From NCBI GenBank assembly GCA_034440615.1, contig JAOTOM010003672.1:58501-122500 (forward strand): a DNA stretch of 64,000 bases, written 5' to 3'. Under the pieces are notes generated by a model, which ran no database searches, was not told the DNA's origin, and saw only the letters and a list, made by a program, of their open reading frames with translations. The stretch is from Ashinkailepas kermadecensis (lineage: Eukaryota; Arthropoda; Thecostraca; Neolepadidae). Below, one piece after another: positions 1 to 10,762 of the stretch. The stretch's first letter is position 1. Every line of letters begins with the position of its first letter. A program made the translations under genes and the position numbers.

Positions 1-197
1 GGATCTACTGTTAGTAAGGGGATCTCCTGTGTCTCTCAGTGTACTTTCTGTGTCTCAGGGGGCCTCCTGTACCGGTCAGAGGTCCCCGGTATCGATCAGA
101 GGATATCCTGTGTTCTCCAGGAGGCCTCCTGTGCGACACCAGAGCAGATGACTCCCCAATGGGGGAAGCATTTGACGTTCAGCTGCATTACTAAGGT

Positions 198-374
198 GCC
201 TCGTGCGTCCTGTGCCAGCAGACTCCTTCGTGCGCCCCGTGCCAGCAGACCTCGTGTGTCCTATGTCAGCAGACCTCGTGCGTCCCGTGCCAGCAGACCT
301 CGTGTGTCCTGTGTCAGCAGACCTCGTGCGTCCCGTACCAGCAGACCTCGTGTGTCCTGTGTCAGCAGACTCCT
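198..374. repeat. 24-bp minisatellite, about 7 copies
   Basis: A 24-bp unit containing gcagacctcgtg alternates between tgtgtcctgtgtca and cgtcccgtgcca forms, giving a faint two-unit order. It lies downstream of the CWCV exon on the gene strand, so it is in the next intron if the gene continues leftwards. The remaining 1-600 bases hold no recognisable exon; a G-rich stretch is at 430-470. Confidence 0.8.
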
Positions 375-607
375 ATTACATTACTTCGCCTACCTAAAGA
401 TGGGGAGGGGCACGCTCTCACAATCTTAAAGTTGGATGGGGGAGGGGGAGGGGGGAGTGACCGATTCCCCCGGCCCTGCCGGTTCGCCATCATAATCTTA
501 AGCAAAGGAATTCGGAATGAAGAGTTGCGAACTTTGGATCCATCATCCAAGCTGAATAATACAATATACTGACAACACAATTCGTGTAGGGAAAGAAGAC
601 TACTCAC

Positions 608-712
608 ATTTGGTCGACGTGCGAGTTTTGCGGGCAGAACACTGTGGAAGAGCACGGAGCACGGCAGTGCCGAATACTGCTGCTCCCTGGTCATCCACAC
701 ACCAGCAGTGTC
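608..712 (-). CDS. SMOC-like gene, exon encoding second half of thyroglobulin type-1 domain
   Basis: Read from 712 down, this exon follows an acceptor ending ...ctataacag and begins with two bases that complete a glycine codon. It then encodes HCWCVDDQG, a small middle segment, and a final ALPQC. CWCV, a following Gly, and a last Cys about 20 residues later are the signature of the C-terminal half of a thyroglobulin type-1 domain. The exon ends in AAAT followed by a strong GTGAGT donor (607-602), so it is 105 nt with phase 1 at both ends. It joins in frame to the exon at 10531-10665, whose last residues (TQCHRGSG) supply the preceding half. No other reading frame gives the domain. In SMOC proteins a second thyroglobulin domain and an extracellular calcium-binding domain follow; these would lie left of the window. 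Seen: motif, phases, splice sites. Inferred: SMOC identity. Confidence 0.8.
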
Positions 713-1312
713 CTGTTATAGCAGTAGCGTCAGACACAGGACCTCACAAACACGCCAACAGTGTTCTATCAAAAGCATCAGTGTCAGGCACGGTACGTCA
801 CCAACACACAAGCAGCATCCTATCAACAACAGCAGCGTCAGACACGGTACATCGACAAACACACCATAAGTGTCCTGTGATAGCAACAGTGTCAGACACG
901 GTACATCACAAACACACCATATGTCTTGTAGGAACAGTGTCAGACACGGTACGTCGCCAACACACAAGCAGCATCCTATCAACAACAGCAGCGTCAGACA
1001 CGGTACATCACAAACACACCATAAGTGTCCTGTGATAGCAACAGTGTCAGACACGGTACGTCACCAACACACAAGCAGCATCCTATCAACAACAGCAGCG
1101 TCAGACACGGTACATCACAAACACACCATAAGTGTCCTGTGATAGCAACAGTGTCAGACACGGTACGTCACCAACACACAAGCAGCATCCTATCAACAAC
1201 AGCAGCGTCAGACACGGTACATCACAAACACACCATAAGTGTCCTGTGATAGCAACAGTGTCAGACACGGTACGTCACAAACACACCAGCAATGTCCTAT
1301 CGACGGCAGCAG
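713..1312 (-). repeat. Minisatellite (about 53 bp, paired as 107 bp) repeating an exon acceptor
   Basis: About eleven related units directly abut the acceptor of the exon at 608-712. On the minus strand each unit carries a tract such as ctgacactgttgctatcacag followed by GACACT...TGGTGTGT...GATG, clearly related to the true boundary gctataacag/GACACTGCTGGTGTGTGGATG. Two unit types alternate (acceptor ends gctatcacag or gttgatag), making a 107-bp higher-order unit in 860-1290. It reads as amplification of the 3' splice site with the first exon bases. Confidence 0.75.
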
Positions 1313-2773
1313 CCATGGACAACAAATAACACAGTGCACACCAGCAAGTCAGCAAGTCAGGAGAACAGTGGGGACAGCCATCACAGACAGGACCGAGGTG
1401 GCTGCTGAGCGGGGAGAAGGAAGTAAAACACTATGTTCCCGCTCAGCAGACACCAGAGACCAGGTGTAGGCTGAGAAGAGATGGCATGCCTCAAAAATAC
1501 AACTATCGCGTGCACTAACCTTCAGACAGGGTACCGGCTGCTACGCATGACGTACGGAAGGTAAATGTTTGGATTTCGAAATGAGTTGTCATATACAGCG
1601 TATGGACGATAGTGAATGTCTCAAGGGCTCGTGTAAGACGTATTACTTGGATGAAGGAGGAGGATGGGAAGGGGGGAGCCAAACAAAAGGTGAGTTTCCC
1701 CTTCAAATGAGTTGTGGTGGAGAATTCACTGCAGGCCCTTGTCAAACAAGATTTAACTGGAGGTGTGGGGGCGTTACTACACAAATGATGTCATCGCTAG
1801 GTGACCTGGCACGTTCCGATCAAAATATCTTGATCAATTCATCAGCAAATCATGAATCATGAGCTTTTCCAAACGGCGGTGTGCTGCCGGTCCATTTTCT
1901 GGTGATCACGAAACACCGTAGGGTAGCATTCATCCCGTCATATGGGGAGGTTTAAAAGATGGTCCGCAACTTACACACTTTGAATTTGTATGGATGATTT
2001 GGCGTATTTGGCGATTGGAACTGCTAAACGTAAAGTATTCTTATTTTGTGGATACCTGTGAACGGTCACGTTAATATTCACACAGGATGGACGGCGGTTC
2101 GTATTTAATATATCAGCTGTTATTTATAACACGGCGGTGCCGTGCGAAAATAGCAAAGGCAAGATCAAGCAACCATAAAAACACTACCTTCGTCATCGTC
2201 CAGAAAGCAGCAGACAAGGTGATTGCCGGTCGTCAATTTCTAGACGACATGCATACAGCATCATAGCAAACTACCACACAAGTGATGATAAGCATTCAAA
2301 GCCATATAGCAAGAAACGAACTCATTTCCCGATGATACCACCGCAGTACGGTATTACGGTGTCGACCACAGTCGTATCCTACGCCACTGGCACCAGTGTA
2401 CTCCACGTACACCTGGCACACGATCTTCATACCGGAGTGCGGCTCACTGAGCAGCACCGGCTTATCGCGGCGCGCTGGTGTGTGAATTGTGAACAGAGCG
2501 GTTTCGTGGTAATATTGCAATATAAATGTTAGTGTTTCTCACACCACACTGTCCTTCGCAGGACCTCGACATCAGTGGAGTGACAATAAGAGCACCAGTT
2601 CAGGAGGTGGGGTGCCAGTTAGGACTGGTAAAGAGCACCAACGAACACACATCAGTCAACAAAACACTAGCGTGAACGCTAGTCATCAGAACACCAGCTA
2701 ACAGAGCACCATTCAGTGCCTGGCCGGGTCGCCGTGACTGCGGATTATTGACAGCAAGCGGCAGCAAAGAAAG
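1313..2773. other. Unassigned intronic sequence
   Basis: No domain or transposon end was recognised. Open frames at 1515-1862 have no codon bias. The only stretch with coding character is listed separately at 2300-2500. Confidence 0.5.
2300..2500 (-). other. Possible unidentified coding segment
   Basis: The minus strand here is rich in GTG, CTG, AAG, GAG and TAC codons (for example KPVLLSEPHSGMKIVCQVYV), like the confirmed exons of this window. A possible acceptor ttcacacaccag precedes it. No donor is convincing and I recognise no domain. It lies inside the intron of the SMOC-like gene on the same strand, yet the thyroglobulin domain is complete without it. It could be an alternative exon, a fragment of another gene, or chance. 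Confidence 0.25.
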
Positions 2774-3180
2774 AATGTCGCCGGGGGAGTGCCGATAGTG
2801 TCGGTGTTTAAGTTAATGTCGCCGGGGGAGTGCCGATAGTGTCGGTGTTTAAGTTAATGTCGCCGGGGGAGTGCCGATAGTGTCGGTGTTTAAGCTAATG
2901 TCGCCGGGGGAGTGCCGATAGTGTCGGTGTTCAAGTTAATGTCGCCGGGGGAGTGCCGATAGTGTCGGTGTTTAAGTTAATGTCGCCGGGGGAGTGCCGA
3001 TAGTGTCGGTGTTCAAGTTAATCATGCGTTACCGGGACAAGTCTGACACCGATCGTCCGTCGCTGGCAGAATGTCGCCGGGGGAGTGCCGATAGTGTCGG
3101 TGTTCAAGTTAATCATGGTTCGGGCGTCGCCGTGCTGAGAATGTCGCCGGGGGAGTGCCGATAGTGTCGGTGTTCAAGTT
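2774..3180. repeat. 41-bp minisatellite, 8 copies, with an interspersed second unit
   Basis: Six contiguous 41-bp copies (core cgccgggggagtgccgatag) are followed by two more, separated by a different segment around catgcgttaccgggacaagt that itself recurs at 3182-3230. The right half is therefore a compound repeat. Confidence 0.85.
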
Positions 3181-3321
3181 AATCATGCGTTACCGGGACA
3201 AGTCTGACACCGATCGTCCGTCGCTGGCAGACAGACAGGTGCGGCACCATCACACGAAGTGCCAGGTGGCCGAGAGGCACGAAGGCACGAGGAACGAACC
3301 AACAAGCTAGATGCAGATGCA

Positions 3322-3546
3322 CACACCAGGTCAGATCGGGTACATGGCTCAGAAAACGCACCACTTCACACCAGGTCAGATCGAGTACATGGGTCAGAAC
3401 ACGCTCCACTTCACACCAGGTCAGATCGGGGAAATGGGTCAGAAAACGCTCCACTTCACACCAGGTCAGATCGGGGACACAGGTCAGAACACGCTCCACT
3501 TCACACCAGGTCAGATCGGGGACATGGGTCAGAACACGCTCCACTT
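3322..3546. repeat. 45-bp minisatellite, 5 copies
   Basis: Five head-to-tail copies contain cacaccaggtcagatcgggg and a cgctccactt end. The unit length is a multiple of three, so long frames are open on both strands; these are not taken as protein. The following 3550-3984 holds no recognised feature. Confidence 0.85.
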
Positions 3547-3984
3547 CATTGATTCGACGTTCACGGACATTCGAGTCCACCGGGTTTCATCAAGCCGGCG
3601 GTTTTCGTCTGAGATGGAGCGGGATTCATCGGAAGTGACTGGGATTCACGACGGGGCGAGCAGGATTTCTTCCAGACTCACCGAAAGTCATCAGCATGAA
3701 CCCCGATGTAAGACGATGAACTGAACGTGGCTCACCACGCGTACATTAGAGTCTATTCAACACTGACTGGCACTGGCAAGCACGCGCAGAGTCTCGTCGG
3801 AAGCGCGCGACAGCTGTTCGCACACCGCCACCAAGATAGGCGATAGGCGTCAAACTGCCATCACCACACCTCACGGATGCCCGGCATCAGCCACAGGCAC
3901 CGCCCACCGCCTGCTGAGAGTGAACTAGCCGGCTGGCCTGCCGCCGGCGGAGACTCAAGTGTCGTGTACCGCTCCGGCAGCAGT

Positions 3985-5175
3985 CTGCCGACACCAGCAC
4001 GTGTCCTGCCGACACCAGCGCGTGTCCTGCCGACACCAGCGCGTGTCCTGCCGACACCAGCGCGTGTCCTGCCGACACCAGCGCGTGTCCTGCCGACACC
4101 AGCGCGTGTCCTGCCGACACCAGCGCGTGTCCTGCCGACACCAGCGCGTGTCCTGCCGACACCAGCGCGTGTCCTGCCGACACCAGCGCGTGTCCTGCCG
4201 ACACCAGCACGTGTCCTGCCGACACCAGCGCGTGTCTTGCCGACACTAGCGCGTGTCCTGCCGACACCAGCGCGTGTCCTGCCGACACCAGCGCGTGTCC
4301 TGCCGACACCAGCGCGTGTCTTGCCGACACCAGCGCGTGTCCTGCCGACACCAGCGCGTGTCCTGCCGACACCAGCGCGTGTCTTGCCGACACCAGCGCG
4401 TGTCTTGCCGACACCAGCGCGTGTCTTGCCGACACTAGGCGTGTCCTGCCGACACCAGCGCGTGTCGCCGACACCAGCGCGTGTCTTGCCGACACCAGCG
4501 CGTGTCCTGCCGACACCAGCGCGTGGCCGCCGACACCAGGGCGTGTTCGCCGACACCAGCGCGTGGCCTGCCGACACCAGCACGTGTCCTGCCGACACCA
4601 GCGCGTGTCTTGCCGACACTAGCGCGTGTCCTGCTGACACCATCCCGTGTCCTGCCGACACCAGCGCGTGTCCTGCCGACACCAGTGCGTGTCCGCCGAC
4701 ACCAGCGCGTGTCCTGCCGACACCAGCGCGTGTCCTGCCGACACCAGCGCGTGTCCTGCCGACACCAGCGCGTGTCCTGCCGACACCAGCGCGTGTCCTG
4801 CCGACACCAGCGCGTGTCCTGCTGACACCAGCGCGTGTCCTGCCGACACCAGCGCATGTCCTGCCGATACCAGCGCGTGTCCTGCCGACACCAGCGCGTG
4901 TCCTGCTGACACCAGCGCGTGTCCTGCCGACACCAGCGCGTGTCCTGCTGACACCAGCGCGTGTCCTGCCGACACCAGCGCGTGTCCTGCCGACACCAGC
5001 GCGTGTCCTGCCGACACCAGCGCGTGTCCTGCCGACACCAGCGCGTGTCCTGCCGACACCAGCGCGTGTCCTGCCGACACCAGCGCGTGTCCTGCCGACA
5101 CCAGCGCGTGTCTTGCCGACACCAGCGCGTGTCCTGCCGACACCAGCGCGTGTCCTGCCGACATCAGCGCGTGTG
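3985..5175. repeat. 21-bp minisatellite, about 57 copies
   Basis: The unit is ctgccgacaccagcgcgtgt plus c, with scattered substitutions and a few shortened copies at 4430-4560 and 4690. On the minus strand each unit reads cag/GACACGCGCTGGTGTCGG, which resembles the 5' end of the exon at 608-712 (cag/GACACTGCTGGTGTGTGG). Frames stay open over 1.4 kb on both strands because the unit is 7 codons long. Confidence 0.9.
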
Positions 5176-5392
5176 TCGCGGTGCGACGCGATGAGGTCAG
5201 CCGGTGGAGATTGTGCGTCCCACACAAGAGTGACATCACACGGTCGCCGATCGATGATTGTCTGGCTGAAGACCGCTGAAGGTGGGCGTCGGCTCTGATC
5301 CGGTTGAGCTGACATGGATTTGCGAGTATAACGTCATCTGTGACCTGATGAGGTCACCTGGCAGGGATTGTCCGATCATCACGCTACGACAC

Positions 5393-5512
5393 GTCACGTC
5401 ACGCTACGACACGTCACGTTACGACACGTAACGTTACGACACGTCACGACACGTAACGTCACGATACGTCACGTTACGACACGTTACGTTACGTCACGCT
5501 ACGACACGCCAT
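5393..5512. repeat. ACGT-rich simple-repeat tract
   Basis: Imperfect runs of cacgtcacgttacgacacgt form about six units of 15-20 bp, dense in self-complementary ACGT. Confidence 0.7.
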
Positions 5513-5689
5513 GTCAGCGGACAGGTTAGGTCAGCGCGGCAGAGAAATTTGCGGGCGCGTCACCGCCTGCGACCAGGTGAAGTCGACCGCGAAGCTGTGT
5601 CCACGCGTTATCGCCCCGGATCTGGTGGCTCCGACCGAAGAGATTGGTGCACGGCCCCCGCGCCGCAGTCGCTCGGCGGTCAGCCTGGC

Positions 5690-6625
5690 GGTGGCGCTGT
5701 ACGGACGGCGGTGGCTCGGACACCGTGCCGGCGGGCAGACCCATCCCTCTCGGGCTGTACGGACGGCGGTGGCACGGACACCGTGCCGGCGGTCAGCCTG
5801 GCGGTGGCGCTGTACGGACGGCGGTGGCACGGACACCGTGCCGGCGGTCAGCCTGGCGGTGGCGCTGTACGGACGGCGGTGGCACGGACACCGTGCCGCG
5901 TGCCGGCGGGCAGACCCATCCTCTCGGGCTGTACGGACGGCGGTGGCACGGACACCGTGCCGGCGGGCAGACCCATCCCTCTCGGGCTGTACGGACGGCG
6001 GTGGCACGGACACCGTGCCGGCGGGCAGACCCATCCCTCTCGGGCTGTACGGACGGCGGTGGCTCGGACACCGTGCCGGCGGGCAGACCCATCCCTCTCG
6101 GGCTGTATGGACGGCGGTGGCACGGACACCGTGCGGGCGAGCAGACCCATCCCTCTCGGGCTGTACGGACGGCGGTGGCACGGACACGGTGCCGGCGGGC
6201 AGACCCATCCCTCTCGGGCTGTACGGACGACGGTGGCACGGACACGGTGCCGGCGGGCAGACCCATCCCTCTCGGGCTGTACGGACGGCGGTGGCACGGA
6301 CACCGTGCCGGCGGGCAGACCCATCCCTCTCGGGCTGTACGGACGGCGGTGGCTCGGACACCGTGCCGGCGGGCAGACCCATCCCTCTCGGGCTGTACGG
6401 ACGGCGGTGGCACGGACACCGTGCCGGCGGGCAGACCCATCCCTCTCGGGCTGTACGGACGACGGTGGCACGGACACGGTGCCTGCGGGCAGACCCATCC
6501 CTCTCGGGCTGCACGGACGACGGTGGCACGGACACCGTGCCGGCGGGCAGACCCATCCCTCTCGGGCTGTACGGACGGCGGTGGCACGGACACCGTGCCG
6601 GCGGGACAGACCCATCCCTCTCGGT
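5690..6625. repeat. 58-bp minisatellite with two subtypes, about 16 copies
   Basis: The main unit holds ggacggcggtggcacggac and gcagacccatccctctcg. The left part (5690-5900) alternates with a shorter type carrying cagcctggcggtggcgctgt. Frames are open on both strands. Confidence 0.85.
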
Positions 6626-6810
6626 CCAGATGTAGTGCCATCAGGTGGTCATGAGGTGGTCAAGTGGTGGTCATGAGGTGGTCATGCGGCGGTTATCAGG
6701 TGGCCATGGTCATGGGCTGGGCTGAGCATGAGGTAGGTGGAGAGGAGCCTCACCGCTCCAGCGAGCTGTTATCTTAGTGAACAAAGAACTTCGGGTTCCA
6801 GCTGAACGCA

Positions 6811-7510
6811 GGCTGATGGTCTCGGCAGAATTGGTGATGTGCCTGGTGTGGTGACGAGCCGGCTGATGGTCTTGGCAGAGTTGGTGATGTGTCTTGTGTG
6901 GTGACGAGCCGGCTGATGGTCTCGGCAGAGTTGGTGATGTGTCTTGTGTGGTGACGAACCGGCTGATGGTCTCGGCAGAGTTGGTGATGTGCCTGGTGTG
7001 GTGACGAGCCGGCTGATGGTCTCGGCAGCGTTTGTGATGTGCCTGGTGTGGTGACGAGCCGGCTGATGGTCTTGGCAGAGTTGGTGATGTGTCTTGTGTG
7101 GTGACGAACCGGCTGATGGTCTCGGCAGAGTTGGTGATGTGCCTGGTGTGGTGACGAGCCGGCTGATGGTCTCGGCAGCGTTTGTGATGTGCCTGGTGTG
7201 GTGACGAGCCGGCTGATGGTCTCGGCAGAGTTGGTGATGTGTCTTGTGTGGTGACGAGCCGGCTGATGGTCTCGGCAGAGTTGGTGATGTGCCTGGTGTG
7301 GTGACGAGCCGGCTGATGGTCTTGGCAGAGTTGGTGATGTGCCTGGTGTGGTGACGAGCCGGCTGATGGTCTTGGCAGAGTTGGTGATGTGTCTGGTGTG
7401 GTGACGAACCGGCTGATGGTCTCGGCAGAGTTGGTGATGTGCCTGGTGTGGTGACGAGCCGGCTGATGGTCTCGGCAGAGTTTGTGATGTGCCTGGTGTG
7501 GTGACGAGCC
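6811..7510. repeat. 50-bp minisatellite with 150-bp higher-order repeat, 14 copies
   Basis: The unit contains ggctgatggtctcggcagag. Variants (cttggcag, gcgtttgtgatg, gtcttgtgtg, gacgaacc) recur in the same order in three trimers (copies 3-5, 6-8 and 12-14), showing block amplification. Confidence 0.85.
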
Positions 7511-7740
7511 GTCCATGCCCGACCGAAACTGGTGAAAGTCGTCGATGGTCAACCGGATCTAGTGATGATTGCTCAATGTCGGACATAGACTGATAACGCC
7601 GTGGAGTTGTGAAGCTGACATGACCTATCTGTACGGAGCTTTAATGTGTGTGACCGAGTGATACAATCGCCTGACTCGTCCTGGGCAGGACCGATGCTGG
7701 AGTCATGCGTCCGGTTCCATGTGTTTCCGAGACTATTCGC

Positions 7741-7836
7741 ATTGCACGGACACCAGGAGAACTCTAATTATCATTGCACGGACATCAGGAGAACTCTAAT
7801 TATCATTGCACGGACACCAGGAGAACTCTAATTATC
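7741..7836. repeat. 32-bp direct repeat, 3 copies
   Basis: Three near-identical copies contain attgcacggacaccaggaga. Confidence 0.85.
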
Positions 7837-8942
7837 ATTGCGTTGCTGGTAACATGGTAGCGTGCCCAATAGCAAAGCCTCCAGAACTGTCGGCCGGGTG
7901 AGGTATGGAAGTTGTTAAAGTAATGGAGGGTGAATTGATGCAACCCCGAGCTAAACCGATTACATGATAGGTCCGGCAACCAGGCAGACAGGCTATTGCA
8001 AATATTAGTGCATGAGTTCAAGAAGTACTTAGAGTACTTCTTAAACGGAAGGTAAGTAGAGGTAGTAGAAGTACTTCTACTACCCGATATGCCAACTGCC
8101 TTGATGCCAAGCCACCAATCATGTTACTGATACTCCAACGTGAAAATCGGCATATATACCACCATATATATAGTTCGATTTCGCCATTATAGGGAGTAGG
8201 ACGAACGAGGGCAGGAGGGCTATGGGCTCTCCTGTTGCAGGCACGGTATCAGGCTTCCTTCGTGGTAATTTACCGCGGAAGGTAGCTCGTGACACGACCG
8301 CAGCTATGTTCTCCTGGCAGTAGATGACGACACCACTCATTGCGTCTCATTCTTGCGCCAGTGCAGGAAGTTTAGAAATACGCAAAACCTACATATCGAC
8401 AATTAGACAATGTGCATTTTTAATTTCTGATGCCCATCTCATATTCGGTACATAAGACCAATTGCGGAAATAGTGCCTCCAAATTCGGTACATGTACATT
8501 AAAAAAGCAATCCGCTACAGACGAAATTTGTTGACTGCACACGAGGCGAGATCAGGCTCGTCTATCGAATATCGTGTAGTAGCTCAAACTTAAATACACT
8601 ATGTGCCGAATTGCCGAATTAGCATATGCAACACGATGTGTCGCGGTAATTTTTCTCTCACAACCTTGCCGTTCAGCTGATCACGAACACACTCGGTCAG
8701 CGTGCCAACCTCCGTCACACCGACACTGCCCCACAGCCGTCCACCCTGGGGTGCTCAGGTCACGTGGGATGTCGTAACCGCGCGATCGACGGCTGATCGA
8801 ACCGCACCAGTGTCGGCTCGGACGGCACCGGCTACGTAAAGAAAAAGAGAAGACAAGATCGCTGAAAGCTGCTAGGACTGAACGATCAGGTCCAATTCCG
8901 AATGGAATAATTATGGCTTGAAACGCTGTAACAGAAACACAG
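7837..8942. other. Unassigned intronic sequence
   Basis: There is an imperfect palindrome around agtagaagtacttctact (8060-8083). On the minus strand at about 8838-8850, a pyrimidine-rich cttctctttttctttacgtag resembles a 3' splice site, but no protein that follows is recognisable. Confidence 0.4.
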
Positions 8943-9989
8943 TTAACACTCGCACGTCCGGCGGTCCGCGCCAACTTCGCATGTCCGGGGGAGGGCAGAT
9001 GTCTGCCCCCCTAAGATCTCGAGAACTATGCTAGGTAGCGACAAACAGAAAACGGATTTGGATATCTGGTGACAAGCTCTATCGAAAGTATTTCGGTCAT
9101 TTTCTCGCTCGGGTCAATATTTAGGTCACTGGGTCATCATATGTCAAATTCGACCAGATTGGGTGGGACCCTCAGATATTGGCACATATCTCAGGACCTG
9201 TAACAGATAGAAACAAACTGCAAATGCTATTCGACAGCCCTTGAAATGTGCTATCGACATACGCTGTGTAATTTAAGGTCAGGTCAACAGGTGGGTCACC
9301 GAAATAATGACCTCAGGTCAAGGTCATGTGGTAGAGTAGAGAGGTCATGTAATATATTAATCGACACGTCTTGGCGATACAAGCACAATGACCGTAATTT
9401 TAGCCTTCTAGCTCAATGCATTGCGATATAATGCGCATAAATGTGCTAATGATTTCAGGTGACCTCAGCTGACCTTGGTGGGGCCACTGAGCAAAAATGT
9501 CAGCGATAGCATTGCGAATAGCTTCCAACTACACGCCATAACGGTTGGAGGTCATTCCGAGAGCAAATATGTAACCAGGAAACAGTTGTATATTTTTCCA
9601 TAGGCCTATAATGGGTAAGCCATGGCCACGACCTGACCTCAGGTCAACGCTACGAATAAACCGTGATATACATATTATGGACCCTGATAAGATCATGACG
9701 TGATATAAGTTTGAAATCAATCGCCCAATTATTGTGGGAGTGATGCCACCTAGAACTCGGAGGGACATTAGGTCACTTTGCCTGACCTGTTGACCTGACT
9801 TAAGATGACCCAGGGTCAAACATTTCTGAGGATATGCGAAAAGACCAATGAGCAGCCATGCGAGGTTTGGCCTTGCTATAAATAAATACGGAAAAAAAAC
9901 CGGGATATACACTGCATTAGTATGGCGGCAAAGTAGGAAAAACCGCAGGGTGGGGCAGATATCTGCCCCCCCGGACGTGCGCGGGTTAA
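8943..9989. mobile_element. Non-autonomous piggyBac-like element (MITE), TTAA-flanked
   Basis: Both ends sit at TTAA (8943-8946 and 9986-9989). Left of the interior is CACTCGCACGTCCGG; the inverted right end is CCCGCGCACGTCCGG. Both ends continue into a palindromic ggcagatatctgcc-type block (8991-9013; 9953-9975), with an extra duplicated segment on the left. TTAA target duplications and C-rich termini are hallmarks of the piggyBac superfamily. The 1.05-kb interior has no transposase. It has repeated aggtcaggtcaac/gacctgac motifs in opposite orientations. Confidence 0.7.
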
Positions 9990-10530
9990 GGTCTTGAAAG
10001 CGTGAGCATTACGCCGAACTGGGCTTAGCCGAGTCGCAAGGTGAACTTCTGTCGTACATACACGGTAGTCGAGACTCACATGGGCTTCGCTCTGGCTCCT
10101 GATCAGGAACTCACCCGAAACTGACGATCAACCCCGCAAATCCACAACAACACATCATCACAATGTGCCAATACAAACACCAGACAGTGCGTGCCTGAAC
10201 ACCGCAAGCACACACCTACACATTGCAATTACCAACACAAACACGAGACAACGCGGACCTGTTCCATGTGCCACACAATATCAACCAACCTCCGGATACA
10301 GCCGTGCCCCCTCCTCTTCGTACGTACAACATACCGGCACTACACTTCACGAGCTCAGCACACTCGGCGTGCACAACGGACACGATCCTGTTAGATACGC
10401 GACTGGTTGAGGTGCTAACGCCACTGAGGTGCGGCCACCGGTGCATACGTCGGCCAGATGACACGGCCAGGTGCCATCAGCCGACGACACGTGTACGCCG
10501 TATCGGAACACGGCCCAGGTGGGCACTTGC
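9990..10530. other. Unassigned intronic sequence next to exon
   Basis: CA-rich sequence directly downstream of the GC donor on the gene strand. No repeat or domain was recognised. Confidence 0.4.
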
Positions 10531-10665
10531 CTGAGCCTCGGTGACACTGCGTCTCGGCGTAGAGGCCGTCCTCGGTGCACTGCGGCACGTAGATATTGTG
10601 CGGCACGGAGTGGCCGGGTCGGCCCTGCAGCGCCTCCGCCCGCTTCTGCATGCACAGGCTGCCGG
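10531..10665 (-). CDS. SMOC-like gene, exon encoding first half of thyroglobulin type-1 domain
   Basis: The exon is 135 nt with phase 1 at both ends. It encodes GSLCMQKRAEALQG, a short loop, NIYVPQC, TEDGLYAETQC and HRGS. This is the N-terminal half of a thyroglobulin type-1 module: Cys1 with a helix of charged residues, the VPxC strand, xxDGxYxxxQC, then a turn just before CWCV. The acceptor is ...tgtgctgcgccag, with a ctgac branch-like sequence about 20 nt upstream. The donor is CAG/GCAAGT. Direct joining to the Kazal exon gives ...GQCVSSPAGSLC, the close Kazal-thyroglobulin spacing of SMOC family members; testicans place a calcium-binding domain between the two. A 13-bp minisatellite begins about 100 bp upstream in the intron. 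Confidence 0.85.
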
Positions 10666-10762
10666 CTGGCGCAGCACACAAGCCGGTCAGTCGCGCTGGA
10701 ACGCCAGCTGGGCGACGGTATCCGCCGACGTGGATTCGGTATGCGACGGCCGTTTCACCGGT

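Larger units (their letters stand above)
713..10530 (-). other. GC-AG intron of the SMOC-like gene (about 9.8 kb)
   Basis: This interval separates the two thyroglobulin half-domain exons. The 5' splice site reads CAG/GCAAGT, which is the consensus of the rare GC-AG class. The nearest GT (four bases on) would shift the frame away from the CWCV exon. The 3' end is ...tgctataacag. The intron holds at least eight tandem arrays and a TTAA-flanked MITE, so more than half of it is repetitive. Use of the GC donor is inferred from frame continuity and domain completeness, not from transcript data. Confidence 0.65.

Noticed and set aside
8681..8850. Further exon of the SMOC-like gene after a good polypyrimidine tract
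   Set aside because: No frame gives a thyroglobulin, SMOC or calcium-binding motif, and the flanking exons already join in phase.
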